A stretch of 64,000 bases of DNA from Phaeoceros laevis. Taxonomy: Eukaryota > Anthocerotophyta > Anthocerotopsida > Notothyladales. The translations under genes were made by a program, and so were the position numbers. The stretch spans positions 121,921-185,920 of the forward strand of contig JBNGIQ010009298.1 in NCBI GenBank assembly GCA_049999765.1. The letters run 5' to 3'. The notes under the pieces are model-generated. The model was given only the letters and a program-made list of their open reading frames with translations. It was not told where the DNA came from and made no database searches. The stretch's first letter is position 1, and every line of letters begins with the position of its first letter. This document shows positions 46,958 through 59,890 of the stretch, piece after piece.

Positions 46958-48157
46958 GGTACTGTACTAAGAAACTGTGTGCTATTCTTTTTACCCCAAC
47001 TGTACCGCTCCCTCTAGGTCCCGAGCGGCAGAAAGATGTTTTGTTCTCTTACTCATGTGACCTGCTTACGATCACTAGTCAATTCCTCAAATACAAGGAC
47101 AAGCTCTCTAAATACAGACTAGCGAATCTGGTCAATCCCAAACACATGAGCCCTCAGGCTCCTTCACCACAAAATTTCCGCCAAAGATCACCCTCTTAAA
47201 ACCAAAACAAACAGTATGTTAACACAAAGGAAAGCCTCACTATAGCTCCTAAGACTTCAGCATATTAACTTTGTACTCTCAACATTTCTTCAGGATGAGT
47301 GCCCATAAACCGCCCACAGCCTCCAGCTTCTTGACAAATAGTAGGGAAAGCGCTAAAGACTCTAAGCCTACGCTGGCTGCTCAGTAACCGCAACATGCTT
47401 CGGGAAATGCTGACCAGGTGGCCAAAGGCGCATCAAGTCTGTGTACAGACCCAGCCAGCCAAGCAATGCTTAAACAAAGCCTTCGAGTAAAACCGGGGGA
47501 AGTTTTACATTTGGCAACCCCCGGCGGACACGACCCTGCGGGGTCTCCTCACATTTATAAAACTACAACAAGCTACTGTACAATCACAACTCAAGGAGCT
47601 ATTGTACAAACAAAAACTCATAACTCGAAGCTCATGGTTTCACTCCACGTGCCCACTGGCATGGCTGCTGCTAGCGCCTCCGCCCTCAGACCTTCTCCCA
47701 CGGAGCCTCTTGTCCTGGATACTCTGATTTCTTGCGACAAGGTCTCTACCAACTGAAACATGCCGTCCATCCTACTGGTTAGCGAAAGGACAGTCGAGCT
47801 GAGGGTGGTCCATCCTTCCGGCTGCTTCTGCCAATGCTTCGTCTGCTTCCCTGGCCTCGCTCTGCTGTGACATTTGCTCAACCAACTCAATGCTTCTTGC
47901 GTAAGAGCGCCCTGATCCTCCCAGCTCAACAGATGAACACACTATTTCCCGTGGATCAATGGAACTCTCTGAGCTTGTATGGTTGGGTGGTAGCTCTTGA
48001 TGTGGAAGACTAAAAGAACGGGGTGTGTGCCTTCATCCAGTTCTTGTTGGTACGCAGTTGCCGCAAGGTCAGACGGTCATCTTCAAGTTGGCTTTTGGTT
48101 TGAAACTGCATCGGCTCTCCACTGCATGACCAGTCCTTGCGATTCTGCCAAAGAGGC
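46958..48157. other. Sequence between two direct repeats
   Basis: 1.2 kb bounded by the direct repeats. Open frames exist on both strands (47418-47756 plus; 47618-47929 minus) but show no recognised protease, reverse transcriptase or integrase motif. It could be the interior of a non-autonomous element or simply unique sequence. Confidence 0.35.
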
Positions 48158-48296
48158 GATCATCTCTTTCAAATTGTGTCCAGGCTCAAGCAGATAGAAA
48201 AATCTCTCTCTTGCTCTTTTTGACTTCCGTGCCTCCTTCTTAAAGCACCACTCCCTACTTGAATAGCCCTCAACGTAATGTTCAGTCCTCTCTCGC
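48158..48296. repeat. Direct repeat copy B (about 139 bp)
   Basis: Second copy of the repeat at 46811-46957. On the minus strand it lies in an open frame (48083-48298) reading REWCFKKEARKSKRARER and EPGHNLKEMIASLAES, a charged coil-like stretch that would fit a degenerate gag-like or unknown protein. Confidence 0.8.
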
Positions 48297-48639
48297 AAGG
48301 CACTCGTAGGTCAAATCACTCAGTTGTGACCTACATTGGATGCCGTTTTAGACACTTGCATTTATCCACGAAAAAAGGGTTAAAATGTGCATTTTAATGT
48401 CAATTTTATAAATCAGAATATGTCATTTAAGCAAAATGGGATTGAAAGTACATTTTAAGTGACACCCCCTGGGAGGCTAGCCACTCCCACAGTGACACCT
48501 GGCCTTAGGTTTGCCCCAAATTTGACTAGATGTACATAGCTCTATATTTCAAATCTTCAATTAGGAGGGAAGATTCAAATCCTGGACATGGCATTAGGCC
48601 TCCTAAGAGCAAACATCTAGGGGCGAACCTCCAGTGGCG

Positions 48640-48734
48640 AACCTCCGTGCAAGGTAAAGACCACCATTCCACCTAGTGCGCCGCCAGTGCATCGACGTGC
48701 TCGATTCCCAAGTGGAATCAAGCATGACCTTTAT
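48640..48734. mobile_element. tRNA B-box-like block before a CTA array
   Basis: GACGTGCTCGATTCCCAAGTGG resembles the B-box block at 29.0 kb (GGTGTTCGATTCCCATGTGG) and leads directly into the CTA array. Taken as a decayed tRNA-derived SINE; the A-box side is not clear. Confidence 0.35.
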
Positions 48735-48756
48735 ACTACTACTACTACTGCTGCTG

Positions 48757-48807
<51 letters not shown>

Positions 48808-48828
48808 TTACTACGACTACTACTACTA
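48734..48828. repeat. (CTA)n trinucleotide array
   Basis: Mostly CTA units with CTG and TTA/CGA interruptions, followed by CTAAGAGCCCG. The same flank follows the array at 26.4 kb. Confidence 0.9.
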
Positions 48829-50209
48829 AGAGCCCGCCCCCATTGCGTTACCAGTGAAGATTCGCAGATATTCTCTGGATGTTGCTCTATACTCAAATCC
48901 CATAGACTGTAGTCCAATTTACAAGCCACGCACTTCAGCGGGCCAAATTCATGAGCACTAGGCTTCCTCGGCACCTTCCTAATCCCTATCCAGGCTCCTC
49001 AATGCTCAGAACACTAGATTCACAAGGTCCTAGAGAGATTGGGACAAGAGCAAGCCTCTCTAGCCTCACTGCCGGCGCCACAACCCCAAAACTCCTTGTG
49101 CTCTTATGGCTCATGACAGCTTAAACTACCTCGCTTGAGTTGTTAGAGACTTCGTTAGATAATTGTAAGTTACCACCTTTTATAGTGCTTGTTACTTTTT
49201 TTGTGAAAATCACTTGTTATATCCTGTTATTACTCGAAATTATCCAATTCCAATTCCAATTTGAGCATGTGCAAAAAGAATTCGGTAATCGGCATCAGAA
49301 AATAACAAATAGTTAACGCCGTACCGAATCTACCGATATCGGGCTTATTATTATTTTTTAGGGTAGTAGGAAACGAGTCAAACGACCTTGAATGCATGGA
49401 GTCATAGACCAATAGGTGGCTTAAATTATTGACCGGAGCCCTAATAATGTGAATCTAATCTGGGATTCTCTCTCCGTGCAACGCCTACATGATCTGGCGT
49501 CCACGTCATTTGAGGGTTTCGTGTGTCCGTTTCAGATATGGCCTTTCCTCGCCAATCAGCACAAAGCGGCTCAGCACAAAGCGGCGAAGTTTGGGGGTCA
49601 TCTGTGTGAAGTTGTGAACCAATGAAGTCTTTCACTCTTTAGTTAGGGGCGGGCATGGAAGGCGCAAGGTAGGTACGCTGGTCCGGATTTCGAGTTCGAG
49701 CCTCGTCACTTTACGCGGCTGTGCCTACGGCGTCCAGCCACCTCGCGGTGGGTCCGGTTCGAACCGCCGAGGAGCTGTTGTTTCGTCTCCTACCTACTAG
49801 TTGTACCCTATATGCCCAAGAGATGGGCTGGCCCACAGCTGTCGTTTGTCCTGTCAGTCATGTGCCATCGCCAGCTGCGTGTGACCAGCTGCAGCTCAAG
49901 CTCGGTACGAGGCTAGGAGCCAAGGTGCCATACGTGCCTCAGAAAGCTACATGTGCGACCATGCTTTTACCCTAAAAACCTACATAACCAGATATCCCAG
50001 TGCAGCTGCGTAAGGAGAGTCTCCCATGATTGACGGTAGAGCTGGAACAAAGCAGGAGGGGCGTGCAGGCCAATGTAGGAGGCTCGTTGCCTCGTGAGTG
50101 ACCTGAGGATAGCCGGAGCGTGAATGCGTTGCAGAGGGAGTAGCACTGGAAGATCGGACGAGGTCGGAAGTTTTTGCTGCATTGCTGGAGCTTGGTACGG
50201 TCGTGGAGG
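48829..50209. other. Intergenic, TMK promoter side
   Basis: No gene is supported. A short duplication AGCACAAAGCGGC lies at about 49558-49583. The last 200 bases form the GC-richer leader of the receptor kinase. Confidence 0.5.
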
Positions 50210-53187
50210 ATGAAAGGAGGCGGCGGCGTAGGGGTCTGGTGGCGGCAAGGATTGGCGCTGTGCCTGCTTCTTATGGTGGTTGGAGCTTGGGGACAGACGT
50301 CCAGCCTGAGTATGACGGTGCTGGGAGAAATTTTTAAGGAGATCCCCAATGCCGACACATTGGGCTGGCCTAGCCAGGCGGGGAGTGATCCCTGCGGGTC
50401 GGGGTGGCCTGTGGTGAAGTGCACCAATGCGGGGGACGTCACTGATCTGTATTTGAAGGACAAAAGCCTGACAGGGACTCTGAGCCAGAGCATCACACAG
50501 CTGCCTTATTTCACGCGGCTGGATGCGCAGAACAACCTCTTCACAGGGCCTCTCCCCTCCTTCGCCGGCACGAAGATGTTAACCACGCTCTTTTTGGCCA
50601 ACAACAATTTCAGCGCTATTCCTGGGGACATTTTCGACGACTTGCCGGCTCTGCAGACACTGTCGATGGACAACAATCCCGGGCTCAACGGTACCGCGGG
50701 GTGGTCCATTCCCGCTGGCCTGGCTGGCTCTGCTTCTTCGTTGACGACGCTAACAATGCCCAAGTGCAACATCATTGGCGCCATTCCGGATTTTCTGGGG
50801 ACATTCTCCAAGCTGGTGGTGCTCAATCTGGGGGGTAACAGCCTCTCAGGGGGTATTCCGGCAACTTTCAGCGGGCTTGTTGCACTGCAGACGCTGAAGC
50901 TCAACAGTCAGGCTCCGGCTTTGTCGGGCTCCATTAGTGTCGTCGGGAGCATGCGCTCCCTAACCACGCTGTGGTTGCACCAGAATGCTTTATCTGGGAC
51001 TATCCCGGCGACATTGAGTGATGCGATTGGCATGACCGACTTGGAGCTCAATGATAATGATCTAGTGGGCACTATTCCTGACGGTCTCGCTAACCTGGCA
51101 GCATTGACGACTTTCAATGTGCAGAATAACAATCTTGTTGGAGGCATTCCCGCGTTACCAGCAGCTGCCACCTTGAACTTGGCGGGGAACGGGTTCTGCT
51201 CTGTGGATCGTGGGGTTGCCTGTACAACTGAAGTGGCTGCTCTGATCGAGTTCTTGGGTGGAGTGAATTATCCCTCTGCGTTGAACAACTGGCAAGGAGG
51301 TAACCCTTGCGATCCTGCAGCGCAATGGTCGGGTATTACCTGTCTCAGCGGCAAGGTGTCGACAATTAACCTCCCCTCAGCCAATTTGACAGGGACCATC
51401 TCTCCTTTTCTTGCCAACCTGACAGGCCTGACAACACTTGTATTGAGCAACAACAGTTTGACAGGACCCATCCCTGCGGGGCTTGCTAAGCTTCCGGCTA
51501 TTAAGACCGTGGATCTGGAGTACAATAACCTATCCGGCCCTGTTCCTGACTTCCTGCCAGGTGTCCTTAAGACCACTGGAAATCCTCTAATTGACGGGTC
51601 TGCGCCCACACCTCCGGGTTCTGTTTCAGCTCCTCCACCTCCTGCTGGGAATCTTCCTTCCCCTGGTTCCCCGCCGTCCCCACCAGCTACTCCAGGATCC
51701 CCACCTGCCAACAGCAATGGAACTTCTGTAGGGTTCACAAAGTCCTCTTCCGTGTCGGTTGGATTGATAGTCGGCTCAGTCGTTGGGGCTGTGGTTGTGT
51801 TGGCCTTGATTGCACTTTGTGCTTACTTCCTCTACAGAAGAAAACGTGTGGGTGCATGGAGGGTTCAAAGCCCCAACAACGTCTTGGGGCCTAACAGGGG
51901 AGCAGATGAAGTGGTGAAAGTTGTTGTAGGGAATGGTAGTCCCACGGATGTGGATGGAAGAGGCCACAGTGGACCCAGCGGAATGCAGGTGGAGGGAACC
52001 AACTTTTTCATTTCCATTCAGGTTTTGAGGGAAGTAACTGAAAATTTCAGCGACAAGAACATATTGGGTAGAGGCGGATTTGGAGTGGTGTATAAGGGAG
52101 AACTCGGGGATGGCACAAAGATTGCTGTGAAGAGGATGGAGGCTGCTGCAGTATCGAACAAAGGCATGGATGAGTTCCAGGCTGAGATTCAGGTGCTCAC
52201 TAAGGTTCGTCACAGGCATCTGGTGGCCTTGCTGGGCTACTGTGTTGATGGCAATGAGAAACTCCTGGTCTACGAGTACATGCCTCAAGGTACACTCAGC
52301 CAGCACCTGTTCGAGTATGCCAGGTACGAGTGTAAGCCTTTGACTTGGAAACAGAGGCTGGTTATTGCTCTCGATGTCGCCCGCGGCATTGAGTACCTGC
52401 ATGGACTTGCACACAAGAGTTTCATCCACCGTGATCTGAAGCCTTCTAACATCCTTTTGGGAGATGATCTCCGAGCCAAGGTATCGGATTTTGGGCTGGT
52501 CAAGTTAGCACCTGATGGCAAATATTCTGTGGAAACCAGGCTTGCGGGAACCTTCGGATATCTTGCACCAGAGTATGCTGGTAAGCTACGTTTACTCTTC
52601 TTTTCATGTTTTGCGCTTCGATGGATTGGTGTGTCCGGTATATGCTGTTTCGAGGTCTTAAGTTGTGGCATTTATGTGATGCAGTGACGGGCCGTGTTAC
52701 AACCAAGGCAGATGTGTTCAGTTTCGGAGTTATCCTCTTGGAACTCCTCACTGGTCGGAGGGCACTAGATGACTCTCAGGCTGAAGAAAATGTGCACCTT
52801 GTGACCTGGTTTAAGCGAACGAATCTCAACAACGAGACACTTCATAAGGCAGTTGACAGCACGATTGAGTTGACTGAAGAAACTCTTCAGACAATTGCAA
52901 CAGTTGCTGAACTTGCAGGGCACTGTACCGCAAGAGAGCCTTACCAACGTCCAGATATGGGACACGCCGTCAATGTCCTGGCTCCCATGGTGGAGAGATG
53001 GAAGCCAACAAGCTTTGATGCGGAAGAAAATGGTGGAATTGACTTGGAGCTCACTCTTCCACAGGCTTTGAAGAGATGGCAGGCTTATGAGGGTTCCTCA
53101 GTGAGCGATATAGACCGCACCGAGGCAAGTCTTCCTAATCCGCCTAAAGGATTTGTGGACTCTTTTACTTCAGCTGATGGCCGTTGA
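50210..53187 (+). CDS. TMK-type leucine-rich repeat receptor kinase
   Basis: Two exons (50210-52580 and 52685-53187) joined at a phase-1 intron of 104 bases, in the kinase activation segment (PEYA then [15 protein letters not shown]), give 957 aa. A signal peptide ([15 protein letters not shown]) is followed by about 12 leucine-rich repeats in two blocks divided by a Cys-containing island ([16 protein letters not shown] at about residue 365), the layout typical of TMK1. A Pro-rich linker, one transmembrane segment (about 516-540) and a full kinase follow: [13 protein letters not shown] (619), [20 protein letters not shown] (739), VSDFGLVKL (758). All catalytic residues are present. In Arabidopsis TMKs act at the plasma membrane in auxin signalling. 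The first Met with a signal peptide was chosen; the frame is open 12 codons further upstream. Confidence 0.94.
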
Positions 53188-55034
53188 ACCATGATTCCGT
53201 GTTCTACCATCAGTTTCTGTGGAGAGCTCCATCTCCCCTGAGATGCAGGGTTGGATGAGAATGGTGTTTGCCTGCCTGGTTGCATAGCAGACAGGTGCAT
53301 ATTTGCTGCATGGCTCCTCGTTGGATGAACTTTTGAACGACACAAAGGAGACGAGGAGCCTCAGGTCGTGAGTGCAGAACAGCTATCGCTCCCAGTACTG
53401 CATTTGCTAATGCCCAGTGCTGCAGTCTAAGTAGCTGCCATGTATTGTCCTGGGACCTGCTGGAAAAACTCAGTTTGGGGGTGTGTCAAGAGTCTAGTGG
53501 ACCAAGCTTCTAGTTTGAGACAAACTTCCTACACAGGCCTAGGGGAGCCTACTATCAGGTGGGACTCTGAGACTGTGGGAGACATGGCTTCCCTCAACAT
53601 CTTGTCCCTTAGGGTGTAGCCACCTAGCAGGTCAAAGTCCAGAAACCAGACTTGCTGCTCCTATTCAAGGCCACTTAAGGCTTCAATTCGGCAATAGCTA
53701 GGAGGGTGTCAAATCTTCTGACTTCTGCCACAGCATGAATTCTTTCAAGACATCCCTGTATAATTATCCCAACATTAATGCCTTACCGGCCCTTTTTTGT
53801 TCACTTCCCCTCTCTGTTTGGTTTTGTACTTTCCTGCAGGCTCCCGTTTGACTACTATGCGAAAATGATGTGCAGAATGTTGTTCTTCTCTTTGGTGGCT
53901 TGACTCTAAGGATAGCTTTGCCTGATCTAATTGCAGATTGAAGGCTCTGAACAGAAGAGCATCGTCAGGAATAGTAAGAAATATGCAGGCAAAAAGTACG
54001 AGAAGATCAGTTCTCTGCATGATGATTGACGTAGCGCTGATGGATGCATTTGTAAATTGTCAGCTGCTTCTCACACTTGCTGCAGTTCTCCAGCTCTAGA
54101 AGAGTGTTTTATGAAGGTGTTTGCCTTCATTTTCCCTCTAAAGAGGTCGGTCAAATTCATCTAACAACATTCTTTGGAGCGTATACATGCTCCCACGTAA
54201 TGGCTACCTAGGAAGGTGACAAAATTGTAGACGTCTCTTAGAATTCATCGCCAGAGGAAATGGAAGAAGACAGAAGTTCATGGAGTCGCTGGTACTCCGG
54301 CGTCGTTTCTGTCTTCCGGGTCATGCAGCTCACATGAACATGTAATTTAGTGTCATGTACTTTGAGGGCTAGTCCTGCGCATCCTGCCAGCCTGCATATG
54401 CCCTTGGGTGGTGCAATCTAAGTGACAGGTCACATATTTCTGAAAAATATAGATTTCTCGGCCGGGGGCGGTCTCTAAGGGACAAAATGGTACTGAAGAC
54501 GGTCATGAAAGTACCATGGACTAGACTACCGAAGAGGTGAAGTTGCAACTTGTCACTGCCACTTGTGTCTTTGCCCAGTGGAACAATGCTTGAAGCACTG
54601 GTGGAATGTGGAATCGGATACTGCATGTTGCATCGCAATTTGATTTCTGCTAGTTTCCTTCCTTCCCTGCCAAGAGACTGGCCAGAGGCGATTCTGGAAG
54701 CTGGAAGTACACTTAGGTCCTTCGACGAGGTTGCGTCTCCGCTTTGTCCAAAATGACTGACAGGTGCGAAGCAGGTGGATAGCGTTTTGGATGCGGTCAC
54801 GGTTGCGTCCCGTCAGCCCATCATGGTCACAACTTGTCCCCCATTCTGATCTGCAGGTTTCATCTTTTCAAATTTTGGGGGACGCTCACGAAAAAGAAAA
54901 GCCAGAGGGACTGTTATATAAAATATTAATTACAGTACTCTAATCAGAGCATCAGCCTGATCCTGAGGACCTGAGCCCTCTAGTTTACAAACAGAAGTAA
55001 CTGCACATGCTGTCGGATAGACATGCGAACTGCC
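53188..55034. other. Intergenic between convergent genes
   Basis: 1.85 kb with the 3' UTRs of the TMK-like and dihydropyrimidinase genes at the ends. No coding sequence or repeat family was recognised. Confidence 0.5.
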
Positions 55035-58000
55035 TCAGTGCCGCTGAACTGGGGCTCTCAACGAGTCCAAGTACTTGACGTCCAGTTTGTCGAGGCCATC
55101 AAACAAGTAGCCAAAGGGATCCATTCGTATGTACCTTCCTGAGCCTCGTTTTACACTCAGTTTCCCATGCTGCCATGCAATTCTCCCTTGACTAATTGTC
55201 ACTTCCACCTTGCCCTGGAAGCAATGGCCATAATATTGTGAGACACAACAAAGCTCAAATCTCCTTGGTGCAGTATGCAGATTTGGAGGAACCTACGATT
55301 CAATTTCATGTTACCTTCATAGCCCAGCCCTCGTAAACATTTGTATCTAGCTTTGAGTGATGACTTGATGCGCTAATTTGAGTTGTAGCTTTAGGGTTCA
55401 GCACTATGATGTCAGCATCTGAACCTGGTAGTATGGCCCCTTTCCTCGGATAGATGTTGAATATCTGAGCACTGTCCACGCACATCTATTGAGGTTACAT
55501 CCAACGCAAACTGAAGAACTTTGAAGAATGTGAAGGGATCACTTCAAACCAAAATGGGTAATAAACTCACCATGCAGTGCTTGTTATCCGGACAAAATCG
55601 GTAGGTGCAATTTTGCCTGAATTCTGGAAACGACGTTGTGATTAATAGCCAATACTATTTTGGGAGCATGGACTTCCAGTCTGTAGTTGATATTCCGAAT
55701 CTATAAGCGGTGTAGAAAGTAACCAGATAACACTCACCACCATCAGGTCCCATACAATGTGTAATCGCTCCTCAATTCCTGTTAGCCCACAAACGCCTCG
55801 TTCACATGGTGGACAGAGAACAAAAGGAATTTGCATTTTACAACCTCATTCAGTTTGCAACAGCCAGACGGAAACTCTACCGTTCACCCCATTTGGTATC
55901 AGGCGAAAATCCTTTCGGCCAGCAGCTTTCTGGGTTGAATTAAACGGTGCATGATCTGTTGCAACGAGCTGATGCATGCAAAACAAGTGGATCAGTGTCG
56001 AATCAACATGACAGAATTTAAGAGATATGCATCTTGGACAAGGAGCTGTGTTCTGTCGTCCCAAGTCTCCTGGAGTAGAAAGGAAAACAGGCCTGACGTT
56101 ATGTCAACTTCAAGTAGGCTAACCTGCAAAATTCCTGCTGAAAGGGCATCTTGAAGGGCCTGCTGATGACCTTTTTCACGAAGAGGTGGACTCATCACAA
56201 ACCTGCACAATTCGAGGTTTAGTGATGACTACGACTGGTTGAAGGAGGTTGCTAATAATGTGCTTGCACTAATGACCAGACTACTAGATTTCTCACTTGG
56301 CAGCAGTTGTGAAGTCTGAATGCCACATCATGGAGTCATCCAAAGCTAAGCCCGAAACCACGGGCTCGCCAATTACTCGCTGTCCTGAATGAAGCTAAGC
56401 AGAAGGCATTTAGTTAAAACATACTCTGGTAGAATTGCAGCAATAAAAAGGATATCCCCAGATGGTGTTAGAAGCTTTCAGAGAAATACCAGATTGACGT
56501 GCAGTGGCCACTTCCTGAAGAGCATCTTTGCTCATAACATGGACAACATAGAGGGGAGTGTTGATGAATTTTGCCAGTTTTATTGCCCTTCCAGTGGCTT
56601 CTCCCTCAAGCTACACAGAAATGAGAGAAATGAGAAGATGTGCGGATCATGGGTTGGTATGAGAAACCTGAGAAGGTAAGGGAACCTACAACAGGGGGAC
56701 GTGATAGAGCATGGCCTTCAGGTCCTGTAATTCCCAGGCCAATAATTTTTGCTTGGCCTTCTGCAACGGCATCGCCATTCTCGGCATGCACTTGAGCTAA
56801 TGCTCCGAGCTCTTTGCACTTCTTCAAACCTTGTATAAACTGTTCATCCGTAACCATCAGGGCTCCTTTGTAAGCAAGGAAGAACTTGAAAGAATTTATC
56901 CCTGTCACAGTGAGCAGTCATTCTGTCATTCATTATTGACACAAATCAGCCCATAGAGTTGGTTGGTTTGCCCAAAAGGACTCAGCATGGACAGCCAAGT
57001 TGTCCAGACGTCATTTGCCAGCTTTTGAAGCATTGCAGAGTCTTCCAGCATGAAAGAGTCATGGTATATGTACCGACTGACCTTTCTCCAAAACGAGCAC
57101 CTCCATGCCCCGAGCAACATCTTCATTCCATGTTGTTACTGCCATGTGAAATCCGTAGTCCATACAGGACTTTTCTGCTTTCTTTTCCCACAGCTCATAG
57201 CCAGCCAGCAGGTTGCCATTGACAGGAAGTGCAAAGTCAATGTGCATGGTTGTTCCCCCAGCCAAGGCAGCGGCCTGGCCACTAAAGAAATCGTCGCAAC
57301 TCTCTTGGCCCATAAAGGGCATCTCCAGGTGAGTATGAGGATCGATTCCACCTAGATGCAAAATAGTTCAGGGAAATCGTCAGTGGTCTTCGTGCATGTA
57401 GTTAGCAGATAGACCATGTAGACCACTCTGCAGCATGTCTCATTGTAAGTATACCTGGCATGACATATTTCCCAGTAGCATCAATCACTTCAACATCGTC
57501 TCCGGCCTGGGAACCATACAGCACATGAAACGCTTTTAACCACCACCAGCATAAACTTCTATACATTCTCAAGACCGCCGTGCCTTTGTGACAAGCATGT
57601 TCTTTGTGCGAGATCCTAATGGAAAATGCATTCACACATTCCACAACAGTTTGAACTACCTGAAGGTTGGGCTCTACGCGGATAATTTGGCCATCCTCAA
57701 CATACACGTCAGCTTCGTGCTGCCTGTCAGCGTTGACTACAACACCTCCTTTTATCAGAAGTTTGTTGCCAGTCCTTAAACCGCATTCGGAGTCATGATT
57801 TGCTGGACAGAACTGCAAGCACGAGGAGTGTCAAGCATGAGCGCACCGGTAAGGGAAGCGAGCTAAGCCCGACAATGGATTTGCTAGTAGGGACTTCGGA
57901 CATAGAATCCCTCGAGCTCTTCTGTATCAAAAACTAGACTGTCAGATCGCGACTCGCCTATCAAATCCAGTGGACAGCAATACGAGTACTCACACCATTT

Positions 58001-58146
58001 CCTTCTAGAACCTCCCCCTTTGCTGCTGTCAATTCCAAAAAGGCGACTGCAGCCAATAGGAGGTGCAGGAGCAAGTAAAAGTTCCGAGAACTGGCGTAGA
58101 GCTGAATGCCACCTGACCGGAGCCTCGAACTCATAAGTGTCGACAT
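55035..58146 (-). CDS. PYD2: Dihydropyrimidinase
   Basis: Thirteen minus-strand exons: 57994-58146, 57660-57812, 57455-57506, 57082-57351, 56690-56901, 56490-56610, 56297-56384, 56124-56202, 55881-55968, 55738-55778, 55571-55623, 55315-55471, 55035-55214 (about 548 aa). It hydrolyses dihydrouracil and dihydrothymine, the second step of pyrimidine breakdown. Metal-site signatures are present: [10 protein letters not shown] (HxH), [11 protein letters not shown] (the Lys that is carbamylated), [16 protein letters not shown] and [26 protein letters not shown] and [10 protein letters not shown] follow as in the family. A hydrophobic leader ([20 protein letters not shown]) suggests entry into the secretory pathway, as in the Arabidopsis enzyme. 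The start could be 58146 or 58134; both keep the frame. Confidence 0.95.
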
Positions 58147-58169
58147 CTCCAGAACCATGAATCTCGCCG

Positions 58170-58460
58170 TCACCTGGCAAGCCACAAGTGAGCTGCCACC
58201 TGCCATTGATTTCCCCTTCGAGTCACAGTAAACTGTGGGGGGACAAAGGCAGAAGAGAACCTGATGGTCTCCAGCTCTCCTTGTTTCAGAAATCGGTCTT
58301 GCCACTGAACGTAATAGGAAGGGCAGGAGCTCCAAAGCCTTGGCAGCAATCTCACATGCTCGCAGGTGGTTCGTAGTCTTAAGAGGTTCTTAACCTCGTC
58401 CTCGGGATTGCAGACTCGGAGGGGGATGGGCTGATGTCGTTCCTCAGCCTCTGATTCCAT
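58170..58460 (-). other. Upstream ORF in the PYD2 leader, unknown
   Basis: A 96-codon frame on the PYD2 strand, starting MESEAEERHQPIPLRVCNPE and ending LWLAR. It stops 23 bases before the first candidate PYD2 ATG. Codon use looks coding-like (PRLWSSCPSYYVQWQDRFL), and the last codons overlap a donor-like CCAG/GTGACG. It may be a separate small gene, a uORF or an alternative first exon. I do not recognise the family. Confidence 0.35.
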
Positions 58461-58547
58461 AATCAGCGGGCTCCTCAGGTCCCAGCTAGGGAGTAATTTG
58501 GAAGTGCGCGTCACGGTCACTACTGTGCCTGACGGCACGTTGGACAA

Positions 58548-59796
58548 CGACGTTGGACCATACCGTAACTTTATGTATGTAGACTACAGTATAGCGGTTC
58601 TTGCTGCTTGTCGTACTCTTATTGTGCGGGCCCTTTGACGAAGCACCACATCGGGTCAATCAAAGGGATCTGCGCGGAGTGATCCACAAAATTCCAGAAG
58701 TTGCAAACTGGACCTCGCAAGCCGTCCGGGCCCAACTGTGCCCGCCAAGAATTTGATACTGGCAGTTGCCTCCGCGTCATCCCCTTGCTGTCATGATACC
58801 TTTCCCCTCGCATGCGACACCTCTGGTCGTTAGTTCAATGAGACAGACACGCCTACCTCCACATTCTTAATTTGTTTGCTGCAGCCTGATGTTGGAAGTG
58901 ACTATAGCCTGGAGAATTATGCCTCCCGTACGATGGCGGTTTATTTGAAGAATTCGTTACTAGGAGACTAGGAGAAGGTCGACTCGACCTTACAACATGG
59001 CAGGTTGCAGTCACCTTATGGACATATCGCGATCAAGATGAACATATGCGCCTGCATATCCAATTTCCAAATCATGAGGCGCCTCTTTTCTTGTCAACCT
59101 GACGTGATTGAGGTCACTGCTTGAATTGCTCAGAGACCTTAATAATGGAGCTGCGGAGCGTCCTGATGAGGACAGGTGGTGTTGCAGGGTTTGGCACAGT
59201 TTTTGTATCATGGCTTGAGCTGTGGAAATGTACAGCTGGACGAGGCCATGGTTCTGGGATATCATGGAGGTGCAAACCACCTTAGTAATCCCGGACATTC
59301 ATGCTTGTACCTTCCTTCTCCGAGGCAAATGTGGGCAACCTTGCGCACGTATAGTATTGGAGCAGTGGTGACGAGGTCAAAGGTGAAGAAAGGCTAGGCC
59401 ACATGACTCCTTCCGGAGCCTAGAAATCCAGGAGTTCTGTTAAGTCAAAGACCGTCATCGCTACGGTGCTCCTGAATTTTTGCCTGCTCTTCCTTGTGAG
59501 CTCTCTTCAGGTCAAAGCCTTTCTACTGCTTTGGTGGTATTTTGGAGATGTGACAGCGAGCAGGCCTTCAGTCCCAAATCTGAAGTTTCCTTTACCCGCG
59601 CATGTTGTTCCTTCTCGGCTTTACCCTGTTTTCAGTGATGAGAACTACTTCCTACATTTGCAATCTGCTTCTTAGCCTCTTCAGGGCTTCCACAAGCAGA
59701 GTGCCCTGAGTCAAAACCTATATCGGAATGCACTGCAGCCCTCTCTGACTATGTCCACTCCGTCTTAGTTGTCTTCTACAACAAAGCAGAATCCAT
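58548..59796. other. Intergenic
   Basis: No supportable gene. Short open frames (for example 59011-59298 minus) lack family signatures. Confidence 0.45.
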
Positions 59797-59864
59797 CTGT
59801 CATAATATGCAGTAAGTCTTCTGCCTGGCTGCCCTGGCAGAAGACTTACTGCATATTATGACAG
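59797..59864. repeat. Perfect 29-bp inverted repeat with 10-base loop
   Basis: The arm at 59797-59825 is the exact reverse complement of 59836-59864; the loop is 59826-59835. The hairpin begins 27 bases beyond the truncated end of the PPR remnant at 59891. Confidence 0.9.
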
Positions 59865-59890
59865 AAAACCACATGAAGCATTCGGTTTCC

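Noticed and set aside
48603-48974. Open frames of poly-Ser or poly-Leu
   Set aside because: Translation of the second CTA array with no protein family signal on either side.
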